Part shown: in pieces, positions 42,321-54,942 of the stretch
Layout: every line of letters begins with the position of its first letter
Position numbering within the stretch: the first letter of the stretch is position 1
NCBI RefSeq assembly: GCF_031755915.1
Contig: NC_083382.1
Span: 27,814,001-27,878,000 of the forward strand
Source: Ziziphus jujuba
Taxonomy: Eukaryota > Streptophyta > Magnoliopsida > Rosales > Rhamnaceae
DNA length: 64,000 nt
Reading direction: 5' to 3'
The notes under the pieces: generated by a model
What the model was told of the DNA's origin: nothing
Database searches by the model: none
What the model saw: the letters and a program-made list of their open reading frames with translations, nothing else
Program-made: the position numbers and the translations under genes

Positions 42321-44449
42321 GATTAAAATATCCTGATAAGAAGTTGAATGTATATATATATATATATGTTGCAAGAAACTACCAAAAAAACATAATATTA
42401 TATTACCACAAGAGCAAAACACATAGTATTATTGCACAAAATAATCTTTAGACTCTACACTTCATTTGCTTATGAGACTCACCAATTTACTCAAATCTCT
42501 TTCATTACCTACTTCTCATTCTTTTGTAGTCCACCTTTACACTTCTTCACTCTATCCCACTTTCTTTGCCCAAAAAAGAAAAAGAATTAATAAATAAATA
42601 AAAAAGATTGAATTTTTAAGTAAAAGCCAAAAAAATAAAAAAATAAATAAATCATTACTATATTTGACAATGATAACATAAACAATACAATGGTTGGTTT
42701 TCAATAAAATAAACAATGCAATTACCAAAAATGACATAAGAATCATCGAACACACTGTCAAATTTCCCAACTAATAGGGGTTTGGCGCCCGACGGGTGAA
42801 GGAAGGTCAGGCCATTCGGCCTCATCTACACACCATGTTTGGGGTCTACGTGCTTCCTCGGGGCTCAATCTCGCTCTCGAGGATGTGCCATTGTTATGAA
42901 CTTGCACTCTCAACCTACGGTTCACAATTTATATAGGCCTTCAATCTTGGTGGCCCATTCACGGTTCATAGATCCGGCCCTCAGTTCAAAACCTAACTCT
43001 ATTGGGCATACCATCTTGGGCCATCCAGGGGTTCAATAAGGGCCCATTCAATTCTCTACCAAAGTTCCTGACTTTTAGGCTGGGAGACTCAACTTCAAGA
43101 CAGGGTGAATTTATTTTTTGCTAGCTAATGACCTCGAATAAATCCATTGTCTTTTAATTACCCTACAACCTTGAAAGTTTCAGTCTTAATCTTTCATTAG
43201 TAGTTGTTATTGTTCATAAGTCTTTTGCAAATTACTATCTTAATACACAAATTCTAATAATTTCTTTGGAAGAGAGATTTTTATCCAAGTCAAAGTTTAA
43301 ATTTCAAATCTAAAATGTATTATCAATAATTCTACTATTGGACCAATATGTACGTAGTATTTTTAGAATGTGCAGAGGCTATATAAATTAGGAGCAAAAA
43401 GGTGCCCATGTTTGAAATTGGGCCCATAGGGTCCATCCTATCAAATTATAAACAATCCTTAAATATGGTAAATTTGATTTAATACTATATTATATTTATA
43501 TTCGTGAATTGATGATTATAAGTATACAGTAAATTTCTTATTAAAACTGCCTGGATGGAAAATTATTAAAATATTCTTTACTAATTTTTAGATCTCTTTA
43601 AATATTGCAATTTAAAAATTTGTTTAGAATTATATGAATTTGATGAAATATTAAAATCCTCAAAAAATAAAATAAATTTTATCTAAACTTATATAAATTC
43701 CAAATGTATTTTTAAATATTAAATTTTGAAGAAATTGAAGGGTTTTCATGAAAAAAAATCCATGTTGCACAACATGCAAACATGGGACATCATCATGCAT
43801 ACCATGGTTAATGCCCTACAATGAAGCAGACAGCCACTCCTTTGGGGATACTTTTCATGTGATTGAAGCTGTGTGTTCTCTAATTGCAACCTGATGAATC
43901 ATCAGTACGTTTGCTTTCCATCCATTTACGAACTTCTACAATTCTTAACAATTAATTATAGGGTAATTATGGGTATAATCAGTTCCTAACTATACCCATA
44001 ATTTTTCATCATAGAAATTTTTTTCATTTTTTTGGTAATACTTTGATCTTTAAATTTCATTTTTTTCAGTGCAATTTAATCCTTAAACTATTTGTAAGTC
44101 TAATTTTTTAGCAGTTTTGAAATATGCACTACATTACTATAATAAAAAATAATAAAATTAAAAAATCAAACAACTCACAAGACCTTTATATGTTGCATCA
44201 AGCACACTGTTAGGACGCAGCCAAATTTACAATTTAAGGGTGGCTTGTAAAAAATAAAATAAAATGAATCTCAATAGTACTGAAATAATTTATTAATTCA
44301 AAAATAAAACCATTTAGGAGCAGACATATTAAATATTTAGTCTCAATATATATATAATTATCCTAATACATTAAGTTAAAAAAAAAACTATTTAAGTACT
44401 TAAGAAGTAATTTATAACTAATTCTTCAAAATTAAGATAAAGTAGAAAT
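42321..44449. other. Intergenic DNA with a GC-richer island at 42778-43080
   Basis: Mostly AT-rich without genes. The segment 42778-43080 is markedly richer in G and C (for example ggtttggcgcccgacgggtg and catctacacaccatgtttgg) and looks imported. I could not assign it to a gene, organelle or element. From 43770 to 43920 is a more balanced stretch that could be an old promoter or UTR. Confidence 0.45.
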
Positions 44450-45671
44450 CAAGGTTTTAAATATCAAAATTTTTCTCAGAATTTCCATTTTTTAAAGAAG
44501 TCGAGATGAAATTTAGATTCCAAATGGAAACAAGTAGAATTTCTATAATATTAATTGAAATTATTTCGCTAAAGTTTCCATGAAAATTTTGGTTATACTA
44601 TCCACATTTTCGATCAAAATACTCACATCAAATACTTAACAATTTGGTTAAAAAAATCCGTAATATCTATCAAAATTTTAGAAATTTTTATGTAAATTTT
44701 CAAAATTTCTATGAAAATTTTGGAAATATCTATGAAATTTTTTAAAAATTTTTTAATAAAAATTTAAAAATATTATTGATGTTTAATAAATTATTTTACC
44801 AAATTAACTTCAGGGATAATTTTTTTTATTACCTTTTTATTGTCTTTTAAGTATTTAATGATGTCAATATAACGGAGTGAATAAAATTTAATAATTTTGA
44901 TAGATTCTATTCATTGATAAAATATATATATACTTTCTATACATTTTATATAAGATGGATTAATTAGAATCCTCTAATTACAAGTTAATAATTGATTATA
45001 TGAAAATAAAAAATAATAACATAAAATAATAGCATGAAAATATAATATTATATAAAATTAATATTGATAATATTTAAATTAATAATATTAAGTAAATAAA
45101 AGGAAAAAAACTGATAGAATATATTATACTAAACATAAAAAATAACTATATTTAACATAAAATCTTTATAGTTGACATATTAATAATTACATTAAAAATT
45201 ATTAAGCAAATACATATTTTAACAATTACTTTTCACATTTCGCATCTCAAAATAAGAACGTGGAAGAAACCAATATTTTTCAATTAACTAAGAGTTTTAT
45301 GATTTTTGAGATTATATTTATGAAATATAATGCAATTGTAATAATTGTTTTATCTTAATTAATAAATAATTTTATCAAATATATACTCTTTTTTTTTTTT
45401 TTGCATATTTTTATCAAATAACAATTTATCTTACTTACTATAAATTAATTTGATCAAAAAAAATATAATACCTATTCAATATTTTTATAATTTTTATAAT
45501 CAATTTGATAATTGATTGATTAAATAAGTTAATACTAAAGTTTCAATAAAAAATTTCATTTTTAAAATAAATTTTCATCATTTTTTGTGAATTTTTATCG
45601 ATATTTGATATTTTCTGTTATTTTAATGGAAACTTCCATTATTTCCATCGATACCGAAATTTTGAACCTTA
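44450..45671 (-). mobile_element. AT-rich repeat element X, copy 2, containing the array breakpoint
   Basis: Reverse-complement relative of 41169-42320, starting aaggttttaaatatcaaaat and ending ataccgaaattttgaacctt. It is complete here, while the second and third array units begin inside it (at 54091 and 63248). The left edge of the 9.15-kb duplication therefore lies within this element at 44941. Confidence 0.6.
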
Positions 45672-47476
45672 ATAGAAATAATAATTGAAATCAGTTTTAT
45701 ATGGTATCTCAATTTATATTTCTCTGTGCCAGATATAGATAGAAATACATATTATATTTACTTTTCAACAATTTATATTTTGAAATTAATAACTAGCATT
45801 CATCCCCATGCAATGCATGGAATGTATAACCATAATAAATGATGTAATCATAATAGATGATATTAAATATAATCTATAATAATTAATTGTATTTGAAAAT
45901 TTATTTAAAAATTTTATTGCTGATAAGTATATTTGAATTTTTTTTAATATATACTATAAAAGTTTGTTAAGAATCATAAATTTACTTCTACATATAGTAC
46001 TATTCAACAATGAAATTAAAATTCAAAAATTACCTATATAAATTACCTATATAATTTTTTCCATCTATGGAATTTTTTATTTATGATGTAACCATAATAG
46101 ATGATGTTAAATATAATCTACAATAATTAATTATATTTAAAAAATTTATTGCTAATAAGTATATTTGGATATATATATATTTTTTTCAATCTATACTATA
46201 AAAGTTTGATAGGAATTATAAATTTGACTTTTATATATAATAATATTCAATTATGAAATTCAAATTCAAAAATTACCTATATAATTTTTTCTATTTATAA
46301 AATTTTTCTATTTATTTTTTCTATCTATGATATTTAAATTTAAATTTAAATATATTTAAATAATATTTTCCATCTATAGAATTCAAATTCCAATTCAAAT
46401 GTAGTTTTTGGTTCCTTGCAAATAATTAATTTTCATATATTAAATACTCATAATATAATTTAATTATTTATCATTATTATTATTATTATTTGTCTTATAA
46501 ATATATTTTTACCTTATAAGATCAATTATTTATGGAGTTTAATTAAAAAATGTTTACCAATTTAATTTTTTTCACCTATAAAATTCAAATTCAAATCCAA
46601 ATGTATATGATTTAATTTAAATTCAAATGTATTTATATAATATTTTCCATCCATGAAATTAAAATTAAAATTAAAATATATTTTTGATTCTTTGTAAATA
46701 ATTAATTTTCTTATATGAAATCCTTATATTTAATTTGATCAGATAAAGAGTTCAATTTAAATGAAATAATAACATCCTCTATATCTCTTCCACATCTAAT
46801 ATATATATATATATATATATATATTAATTTAAGGAATCTTTCTTTTATATATATTTTGAAATATTTTTGACAAAATAATTATTTTCATTATATTATAACT
46901 TATTGTTTCTATTTATAATTATTTATATCATATATAGAATATTTTTAATACAAATAATCATTTTATTTTATTTTATGAACATGATTGCATTGGAAACTTT
47001 CATCCAAAGCGTCAACAATGTTAGTCTTCAACATAAAGTTTAGTTTGTATTTGTGTCTTGTGATCTTAAATTTGATATTGTTGAATCTAACTATAAAATT
47101 TTGCATTAAATACAATTGACATTCATGAATCAATAAATTGAAACGACGAACTAATGAACGCTTTATTGTAGCATGAATCCTTCCATCCTATAAATATTTA
47201 TTAAAATTTTTAAACCTTAAACAAAAAAATAGATATATAATATTATTATATTATTATATATATAAGATTATATTGTATAATCTATATAATAATAATAAGT
47301 GCAATTATAATAATAATAATATATTTTATATAGTATATTATATACACATGCACGATATTTTATATATTATATATAATAATAAGTATAATTATAATAATAA
47401 TAATAATATATTATATAGTATATTATATACACATGCACAATATTATATATAATATTATATTGTATAATATAAACAC

Positions 47477-47515
<39 letters not shown>
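47477..47515. repeat. (TAA)n microsatellite, length-variable between units
   Basis: A run of ataataata repeats that is one TAA unit longer in the second tandem copy (about 56627-56668). It is a useful marker for telling the copies apart. Confidence 0.85.
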
Positions 47516-47786
47516 TCAATAACATGTGATGAAAATTAAAAAAAAAAAAAACTGCTCATCCATTAATGCCATTTTAATGCTTCTAATTTCTGATTTGTCA
47601 TTAAAGCATGGGACTTTCTAAAATCTTAAGACAAGAACTTTGAATGTCCACTGCATCGATGTAGATGATAAAATCGATCTGTCTGGACATATTGTCCAAA
47701 ATAAAATAAAAATTTTATTGATGATAAATATATTTGATTGAATGATCGTATTGCTTTTTCTTGCATACCCTAGTCTGAATAATCTC

Positions 47787-48005
47787 CTACGTCTTTTCAT
47801 TTTTATTTTTTTTCTTATCCATCATCTTGGAAAGGTTGATAGACAAAGGTGAATCAATAAGTAAGGATTCTTCTTCAGAAGCATTTTCTTCTTTTTTAAG
47901 AGTTTCTACATCATATCTTGATTCAGAGTCATCAATTTCTTCCAAAAATCCATAGCATGGCTCATGTACATGCTTATGATTAATATGATCATGTTTAGGA
48001 TCCAT
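47787..48005 (-). CDS. 72-codon frame inside Helitron A, function unknown (unit 1)
   Basis: The frame starts MDPKHDHINHKHVHEPCYGF and continues LEEIDDSES with acidic and serine-rich stretches, ending in a lysine-rich tail (KMMDKKKNKNEKT). The start is supported by a related ATG and peptide in Helitron B (50345-50431). I do not recognise it. It could be a captured first exon of a host gene, since its C-terminal tail is lysine/asparagine-rich low-complexity coding that may be read-through into non-coding sequence. It is identical in unit 2. Confidence 0.35.
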   Translation of the reverse strand: MDPKHDHINHKHVHEPCYGFLEEIDDSESRYDVETLKKEENASEEESLLIDSPLSINLSKMMDKKKNKNEKT

Positions 48006-49789
48006 AAAAAAAAAAAAATTGAGATTAAAGAATAAAAACTTAAACCCTAAAACAGAAATATGAGATAAATAAAAACTAACAAAATATTGAATATCAAAAT
48101 TTTAAAAAACCAGAATGTGTCACTTACTAATTTATAACCAAATATGTTTAACTTATTTGACCAATAAAATCAAATCAAATATTAAATAATAGTACATACA
48201 AAGGAATATTCTCTAAATCTTTAATTATATATATGTTGTGTATGCACGGGCCTATATATTTAATTATGGTTACACAAATCCATAAATATATATTTGATAA
48301 ATATTTTATTAAAAATTAATTATATATATATATATATATATATTTGAATATATTTACAAAAGGTAAGATAATGAATGATACATAATAAATAATAATAAAT
48401 AAAATAAAAATATTTCAAAATTATTACCATATGTAATTAAAATATATCAAAATTTAATATTATATATATTTAGTTGTATTCATAAAAGATAAGATAATGA
48501 ATAATAGATAATAAATAATAATAATAATAATAATAAATAAAATAAAAAAATGTATTTTTAGAGGGAATTTGAAAGAATGGTATGCTGACACGTGGCGCAT
48601 ATGATTCTTCTTTTATATATTATTAGAATTAGTCCCCGTGTGATGCACGGTATATATAATCGCAATAAATGATTTTAAAAAAATAATAATAACTTTTTAG
48701 ATAATTAAAAAATAATATAACAAAAATTGAAATTGAGGAGGAAATATTAATTAATAATTATATATATGATTGATTGGAAGTTGAAAAATCACTTATTCCA
48801 TTATCTATTTATATGTGAAAATGTTTAAAATTTGATAAGGACACAATATTGTTTGCAATGATAAATATAAATTTTTTTCAATTTATAAAATCAAACCATT
48901 GTTTCAAATTAAAATTTCTTCCTTTATTATTTAAATTAATTTGAAAAATAACCATGTATGGTTATAATCTTTTTTAATCTAAATATTGCAAACTTAGTCT
49001 TATTTATGTCCTCGTCCATTTAAAGAAAAAAAATATTTATTTTCAAAATAAATAATTAGTCTTATTCAAACTTCATTTGCTTCAAAAAATAATTATTGCT
49101 TTAAAAGAATATCATTTACCTTATTCAAATTTATTTATTACCTTCTATAAAATAAAAGTACAATTTATTTTGGCTTTTTTAATTCCATAATCAATTCTTA
49201 AATTTATTATTACTATTTAAAAATGGTAATTAGGTGTTTTACTTTTGCTTCCTTGTAATAATTAATTTTTCTATATTAAATTCTCATAACATAATTTAGT
49301 TATATTTATTATTATTATTTACCCTACAAATATATTTTTATCTTATAAAAGATAATTTATATATAGTTACATATATTTTAAGAAGATCAAATAAGAGATC
49401 AATTTTATTATTGAAATCTATTTATTATAACATTAAAATTTTATTTATTACATATCCAAATATATATGAGTATATAAAATCTAATTATTAATCACCATAT
49501 ATACTATTTTTTATTTTACAATAAAATAGAGATAACAAACCAACAAAGATATTAATATATAGATTATAAATTTTTTTAATTTTTTTATTCTTACTATCTT
49601 TTTTTTTTCTTTTTTTATTATTCCTTGTAAATAATTAAGTTTTGTATATTAAATTTTTATAATATAATCTAAGTATCTAATTACCTTTTATGTGGGTAGT
49701 GAATTATACACATAGGACTCTCATTGTAATTATATACGTCACTCGCTTTATTTCTATTTAATTTTCTAAATTCACCTGTATCTTATGTG

Positions 49790-49890
49790 CATACATACAT
49801 ACATACATACATGCATACATACACACACATAAATGACAATATTTTTATTTAATTTTCTAGATACACCTGCATTATATGCATACATACATA
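49790..49890. repeat. (TACA)n microsatellites
   Basis: catacatacatacatacata at about 49791-49812 and a shorter one at 49880-49895, repeated in unit 2 near 58947 and 59035. No coding content nearby. Confidence 0.8.
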
Positions 49891-50344
49891 CATACACATA
49901 TACATAAATGATATAAATGAAAAAATTTCACTGTTTCTGAGATAGAGAATTTGAATTCAAATTTTTCGTTTTCAATACCAATATATACATATATATTTAG
50001 AGGTTTATAAGGTTGATTGATTAGTACGTACCAAATGGAAGTGATGATGGCTTATGTATCATATATTGCACTTGGTGAGAAACAATAAATTTCTTATGCA
50101 TGAGGCCCTCCCAAATAAAGAAAGCAAGAATTGATGTTATGTATGAACAGGCCAATTTTAAATCTATAATGGGAAAAAATAAAAAATAAAAAATAAAAAA
50201 TAAAATCAAACCTTTTAAGTTAAAAAGACTATATAAAGCCTATATAATTCATCTTTGTTCCTCATTAAAGATGAATTAATATTCAATAAAGAATCTTTCT
50301 CAAAAACCTTTTGTTCTTTTCAATAAGTTTACACAAACATATTT

Positions 50345-50431
50345 TCATTTAATGTTGTCAACTTCAACCAAAATTCTATGGCATGGTTCATCTTGATTCT
50401 CATGATTTAGATGATCATTATTACAATCCAT
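50345..50431 (-). pseudogene. 28-codon paralogue of the Helitron A frame (unit 1)
   Basis: It reads MDCNNDHLNHENQDEPCHRI then LVEVDNIK and a stop. It aligns with the start of the 72-codon frame at MD, DH, NH, EPC, L, E and D positions, and the upstream DNA (A-tract, then ataaataaa-rich and ctaatttataac phrases) is also related. It is likely a truncated, diverged copy of the same captured exon. Confidence 0.4.
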
Positions 50432-51814
50432 TAAAAAAAAAATTTGAAATTAAATAATCAAAAATAAATAAATAAACTCTAATAACCAAAACAAAAATAT
50501 GAAAGAATAAAAAATACCAAAATATTAAATATCAAAATTTTAAATAACTAGAATGTGCATTTACTAATTTATAACTAAATTTATTTGATTTATTTGGTAA
50601 ATAAAATAAAAATAAAAAATTTGTTTTAAATATAAATCCTATTTTACCATGGTTAATAATTATACTTGAAAATGATATTTCAAATTTTTCAACTAATAAA
50701 ATAAAAGTATATTATTTATGTAATTTTTTAATGTTCAAATAAGAAAATATCTTTATTATTTTCCATATAATCATATTTGTAAATTAAAAAATATTTAATA
50801 CACTTTAATATTATATGGAAACTTTAATGTACGATATATATGGAGACGTTGAGAATTTAATGCGTATTATATATGGAGACTTTAATACACGTTATATATT
50901 TAATATATGTTTTAATGATTTTGAAGAAAATTTAAATGAATATTGTGATGACACGTGACCATTTTTTTATATTGCATTTTTGGATACTGACTTTTTTACT
51001 TTCATTTACTAATTTATAACCAAATATATTTGGCATATTTAGTAAATAAAATAAAATTAAAAAATTTATTTTGAATATAAATTATATTTTACCATGTTTA
51101 ACAATTATATTTTGAAAATGATATATCAAATTTTTTCCACTAATAAAATAAAATTATATTATTTATGTAATTTTTTAATGTCCAAATAAAGAAATATCTT
51201 TATTATTTTCCATATAATCATATTTGTATATGAAAAAATATTTAATACACTTTAATATTATATGGAAACTTTAATACACATTATATATGGAGACGTGGAG
51301 ACTTTAATGCATGTTATATATATAATACAGGCTATATATGTAGATACATTTTAATTTATTATTTTATAAATATAATATTATATTTTTATCATAATTATAT
51401 ATTTTAACATTTTTATCTCAATTAAGGTTTTCTTAATCAAACGTCATATATAATATAATATTATAATAATAATAAAAATATAATTTTGGATACAACCAAT
51501 AAAAAGTAAAAAATCTCATACATTTTCAATTAATTATTTCAATTCGAAATCATATATATGTAGATGCACTTATATAATATAATATTATAATTAATAAAAG
51601 TATATATTTTTGAATACCAATTAAAAGCAAAAAATCCCATCCTCTTAAATAGTTGTTACTTTTAATACTGATTAATATTTTGATAGGGTTATAAATAATA
51701 AAGAGAAAAATAAGTATATTTTTTTAAAAGATTTTGGAGGGAAATTAAACAAATATTGTGATGACACGTGACAATTTTTTTATACTTACTCTTCTATTTT
51801 TGTATATTATATAG

Positions 51815-53619
51815 ATATACGGTAACATGTAATATCATATTATATAATATTATAATAATAATAATAAAATATTTTTATGATATTATTTTTTTTTATTCAA
51901 ATAAGAAGATATCTTTGTTAATTTCCATATAATCATATTTGTATATATAAAAATGATTAAAATATATTTAATTAAGAAAAGTATATATATGCAAATATAT
52001 TTTATGTATTTGACTTATTTGGTAAATAAGATAAAATCAAATATTTTATTTATTTTATTTTAAAATTGTTTCCATATGTAATTTTATCAATATTTTGATG
52101 GTTATGGATAGTTATATCAAAAACCAGTTTTATATATATTTGGTTATATTCATAAAAAGTAAGATAATAAATAAATAAATAATAATAAATAAAATAAAAA
52201 TAAAAAATATATTTTTAGAGGGAATTTGAAAGAAGAATATGCTGACACGTGGTGTATATGGCTTTTCTTTTATATATTATATAGATATTATATTTTTGTC
52301 ATAATTATACATTTTAATATTTTTGTTCCAGTTAAGGTTTTTTTAATTAAACGTTATATATAATATAATATTAAAATAATAAAAAAATATAATTTTGGGT
52401 AATCTCATACATTTTCAATTAATTATTTCAATTCAAAATCATATATCTGTAGATGCAATTATATAGTATATAATATTATAATAATAAAAATATATATTTT
52501 TGGATACAACCAATTAAAAGCAAAAAAATCTCATCCTCTTAAATAGTGGTTATTTTTAATACTGATTAATATTTTGATAGGGTTATAAATAATAACGAGA
52601 AAAAGAAGTCTATTTTTTTAAAAGATTTTGGAGGGAAATTTAAACGAATACTGTGATGACACGTAACAATTTTGTTATACTTACTCTTCTCTTTTTATAT
52701 ATTATATAGATATGCGGTAACATGTAATATTATATTATATAATATTATAATAATAATAATAAAATATTATATTTTATGATATTATTTTTTTATATTCAAA
52801 TAAAAAGATATCTTTGTTAATTTCCATGTAATCATATTTGTATATGTAAAAATGATTAAAATATATTTAATTAAGGAAATTATATACATGCAAATATATT
52901 TTATGTATTTGACTTATTTGATAAATAAGATAAAATTAAATATTTTATTTATTTTAAAATTGTTATCATATGTAATTTTATCAATATTTTGATAGTTATG
53001 GATAGTTATATTAAAAATTAATTATATATATTTGATTATATTCATAAAAAGTAAGATAATAAATAAATAAATAATAATAAAAAATAAAAATAAAAAATAT
53101 ATTTTTGGAGGAAATTTTAAAAAAATATGCTGACACGTAGCGTATACGATTTTTTTTTTATATATTATATAGATATTATATTTTTGTCATAATTATACAT
53201 TTTAGCATTTTTGTTTCAATTAAGGTTTTTCTTAATTAAACGTCATATATAATATAATATTAAAATAATAAAAAAATATAATTTTGGGTACAACCAATAA
53301 AAAGTAAAAAATCTCATACCCTTTTAATTAATTATTTCAATTCAGAATCATATATATGTAGATGCAATTATATAGTATATAATATTATAATAATAAAAAT
53401 CTATATTTTTGGATACAACCAATCAAAAGCAAAAAAATCTCATCCTCTTAAATAGTGGTTATTCTTAATACTGATTAATATTTTGATAGGATTATAAATA
53501 ATAATGAGAAAAAGAAGTATATTTTTTTAAAAAATTTTGGAGGGAAATTTAAACAAATACTGTGATGACACGTGACAATTTTATTATACTTACTCTTCTA
53601 TTTTTATATATTATATAGA
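51815..53619 (-). repeat. Stacked Helitron 5' ends, about 900-bp internal repeat (unit 1)
   Basis: Five minus-strand 5' termini lie at 51815, 52285, 52710, 53173 and 53619. They alternate between two types: one begins with TCTATATAATATA and leads to cacgtgtcatcacag, the other leads to cacgtgtcagcat. Type-to-type spacing is 895, 909 and 888 bp, so the region is about two copies of a 900-bp composite. The equivalent in unit 2 is 60972-62776. Confidence 0.7.
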
Positions 53620-54942
53620 TATGCGGTAACATGTAATATTATATTATATAATATTATAATAATAATGATAAAATATTATATTTTATGATATTATTTTTTT
53701 ATATTCAAATAAAAAGATATTTTTGTTAATTTCTATATAATCATATTTGTATATGTAAAAATGATTAAAATATATTTCAATTAATACAAATTTTTTTTGG
53801 ATTTTCCTATAAATTTGATAAATCCAAAACAAAATCAATTTATGCAATATATATATCTATATATATATAAGCCAATTACCATGATGTTATATAAAACGTC
53901 AAGTGAACATCAACAATTCAAATTAAAATAGGTAAATCTCACCACCTTTAAATTATTATGGCTTTGCATACTATTTGGCATTAAACCGTCGCTTTTTCAC
54001 ATTATTTATTTATTTTTGTTTTTTAATTTTTCTGCAAACACTTTCTTTCTTTTTATTTATTTGTTTTTTAATTATTTATTGGTTTCTTCCACATTTTATA
54101 TAAGATGGATTAATTAGAATCCTCTAATTACAAGTTAATAATTGATTATATGAAAATAAAAAATAATAACATAAAATAATAGCATGAAAATATAATATTA
54201 TATAAAATTAATATTGATAATATTTAAATTAATAATATTAAGTAAATAAAAGGAAAAAAACTGATAGAATATATTATACTAAACATAAAAAATAACTATA
54301 TTTAACATAAAATCTTTATAGTTGACATATTAATAATTACATTAAAAATTATTAAGCAAATACATATTTTAACAATTACTTTTCACATTTCGCATCTCAA
54401 AATAAGAACGTGGAAGAAACCAATATTTTTCAATTAACTAAGAGTTTTATGATTTTTGAGATTATATTTATGAAATATAATGCAATTGTAATAATTGTTT
54501 TATCTTAATTAATAAATAATTTTATCAAATATATACTCTTTTTTTTTTTTTTGCATATTTTTATCAAATAACAATTTATCTTACTTACTATAAATTAATT
54601 TGATCAAAAAAAATATAATACCTATTCAATATTTTTATAATTTTTATAATCAATTTGATAATTGATTGATTAAATAAGTTAATACTAAAGTTTCAATAAA
54701 AAATTTCATTTTTAAAATAAATTTTCATCATTTTTTGTGAATTTTTATCGATATTTGATATTTTCTGTTATTTTAATGGAAACTTCCATTATTTCCATCG
54801 ATACCGAAATTTTGAACCTTAATAGAAATAATAATTGAAATCAGTTTTATGTGGTATCTCAATTTATATTTCTCTGTGCCAGATATAGATAGAAATACAT
54901 ATTATATTTACTTTTCAACAATTTATATTTTGAAATTAATAA

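Larger units (their letters stand above)
45793..48627 (-). mobile_element. Putative Helitron A (unit 1), 2.8 kb
   Basis: Read on the minus strand it starts TCTAATAATATATAAAAG (5' terminus 48627) and ends in a hairpin CCATGCATTGCATGG, nine bases, then CTAG at 45796-45793, followed by T. A TC start, a 3' hairpin and a CTRR end are the defining signs of Helitrons. No Rep/helicase is present, so it is non-autonomous. It carries the 72-codon frame at 47787-48005 and several internal direct repeats (about 45830-46210, and 47275-47470 with a period near 104 bp). Confidence 0.65.
48629..52285 (-). mobile_element. Putative Helitron B (unit 1), 5' end ambiguous
   Basis: On the minus strand the 3' end is the hairpin CCGTGCATCACACGG, then ggga and CTAA at 48632-48629, then T. 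The next element's TC starts at once. The nearest 5' end of matching type (A followed by TCTATATAATATATAAAAG) is at 52285. Alternatives at 51815, 52710, 53173 and 53619 cannot be excluded. It carries a 28-codon frame (50345-50431) related to the frame in Helitron A, so A and B are family members. An internal duplication, about 50535-50830 against 51003-51290, lies inside. Confidence 0.5.
44941..54090 (+). repeat. 9.15-kb tandem unit, copy 1 (9,150 bp)
   Basis: The sequence from acattttatataagatgg at 44941 onward repeats at 54091 and again at 63248. The three starts are preceded by different DNA at copy 1 (ctttctat) and by identical DNA at copies 2 and 3 (ggtttcttcc), which fixes the left edge of the array. 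Composition is very AT-rich. It contains Helitron ends, small frames and internal repeats listed separately. Confidence 0.95.

Noticed and set aside
42783..42800. tggcgcccgacggg as a retroelement primer-binding site
   Set aside because: No LTR end precedes it and no gag-pol follows; a short chance match in the GC-rich island.
47618..47800. 60-codon minus-strand frame overlapping the 72-codon frame
   Set aside because: Largely hydrophobic AT-rich coding with no support from the related Helitron B region.
50021..50209. 62-codon minus-strand frame, also in unit 2 at 59178-59366
   Set aside because: Its first third is AT-rich low complexity and the rest has no recognised motif; the second copy exists only through duplication.
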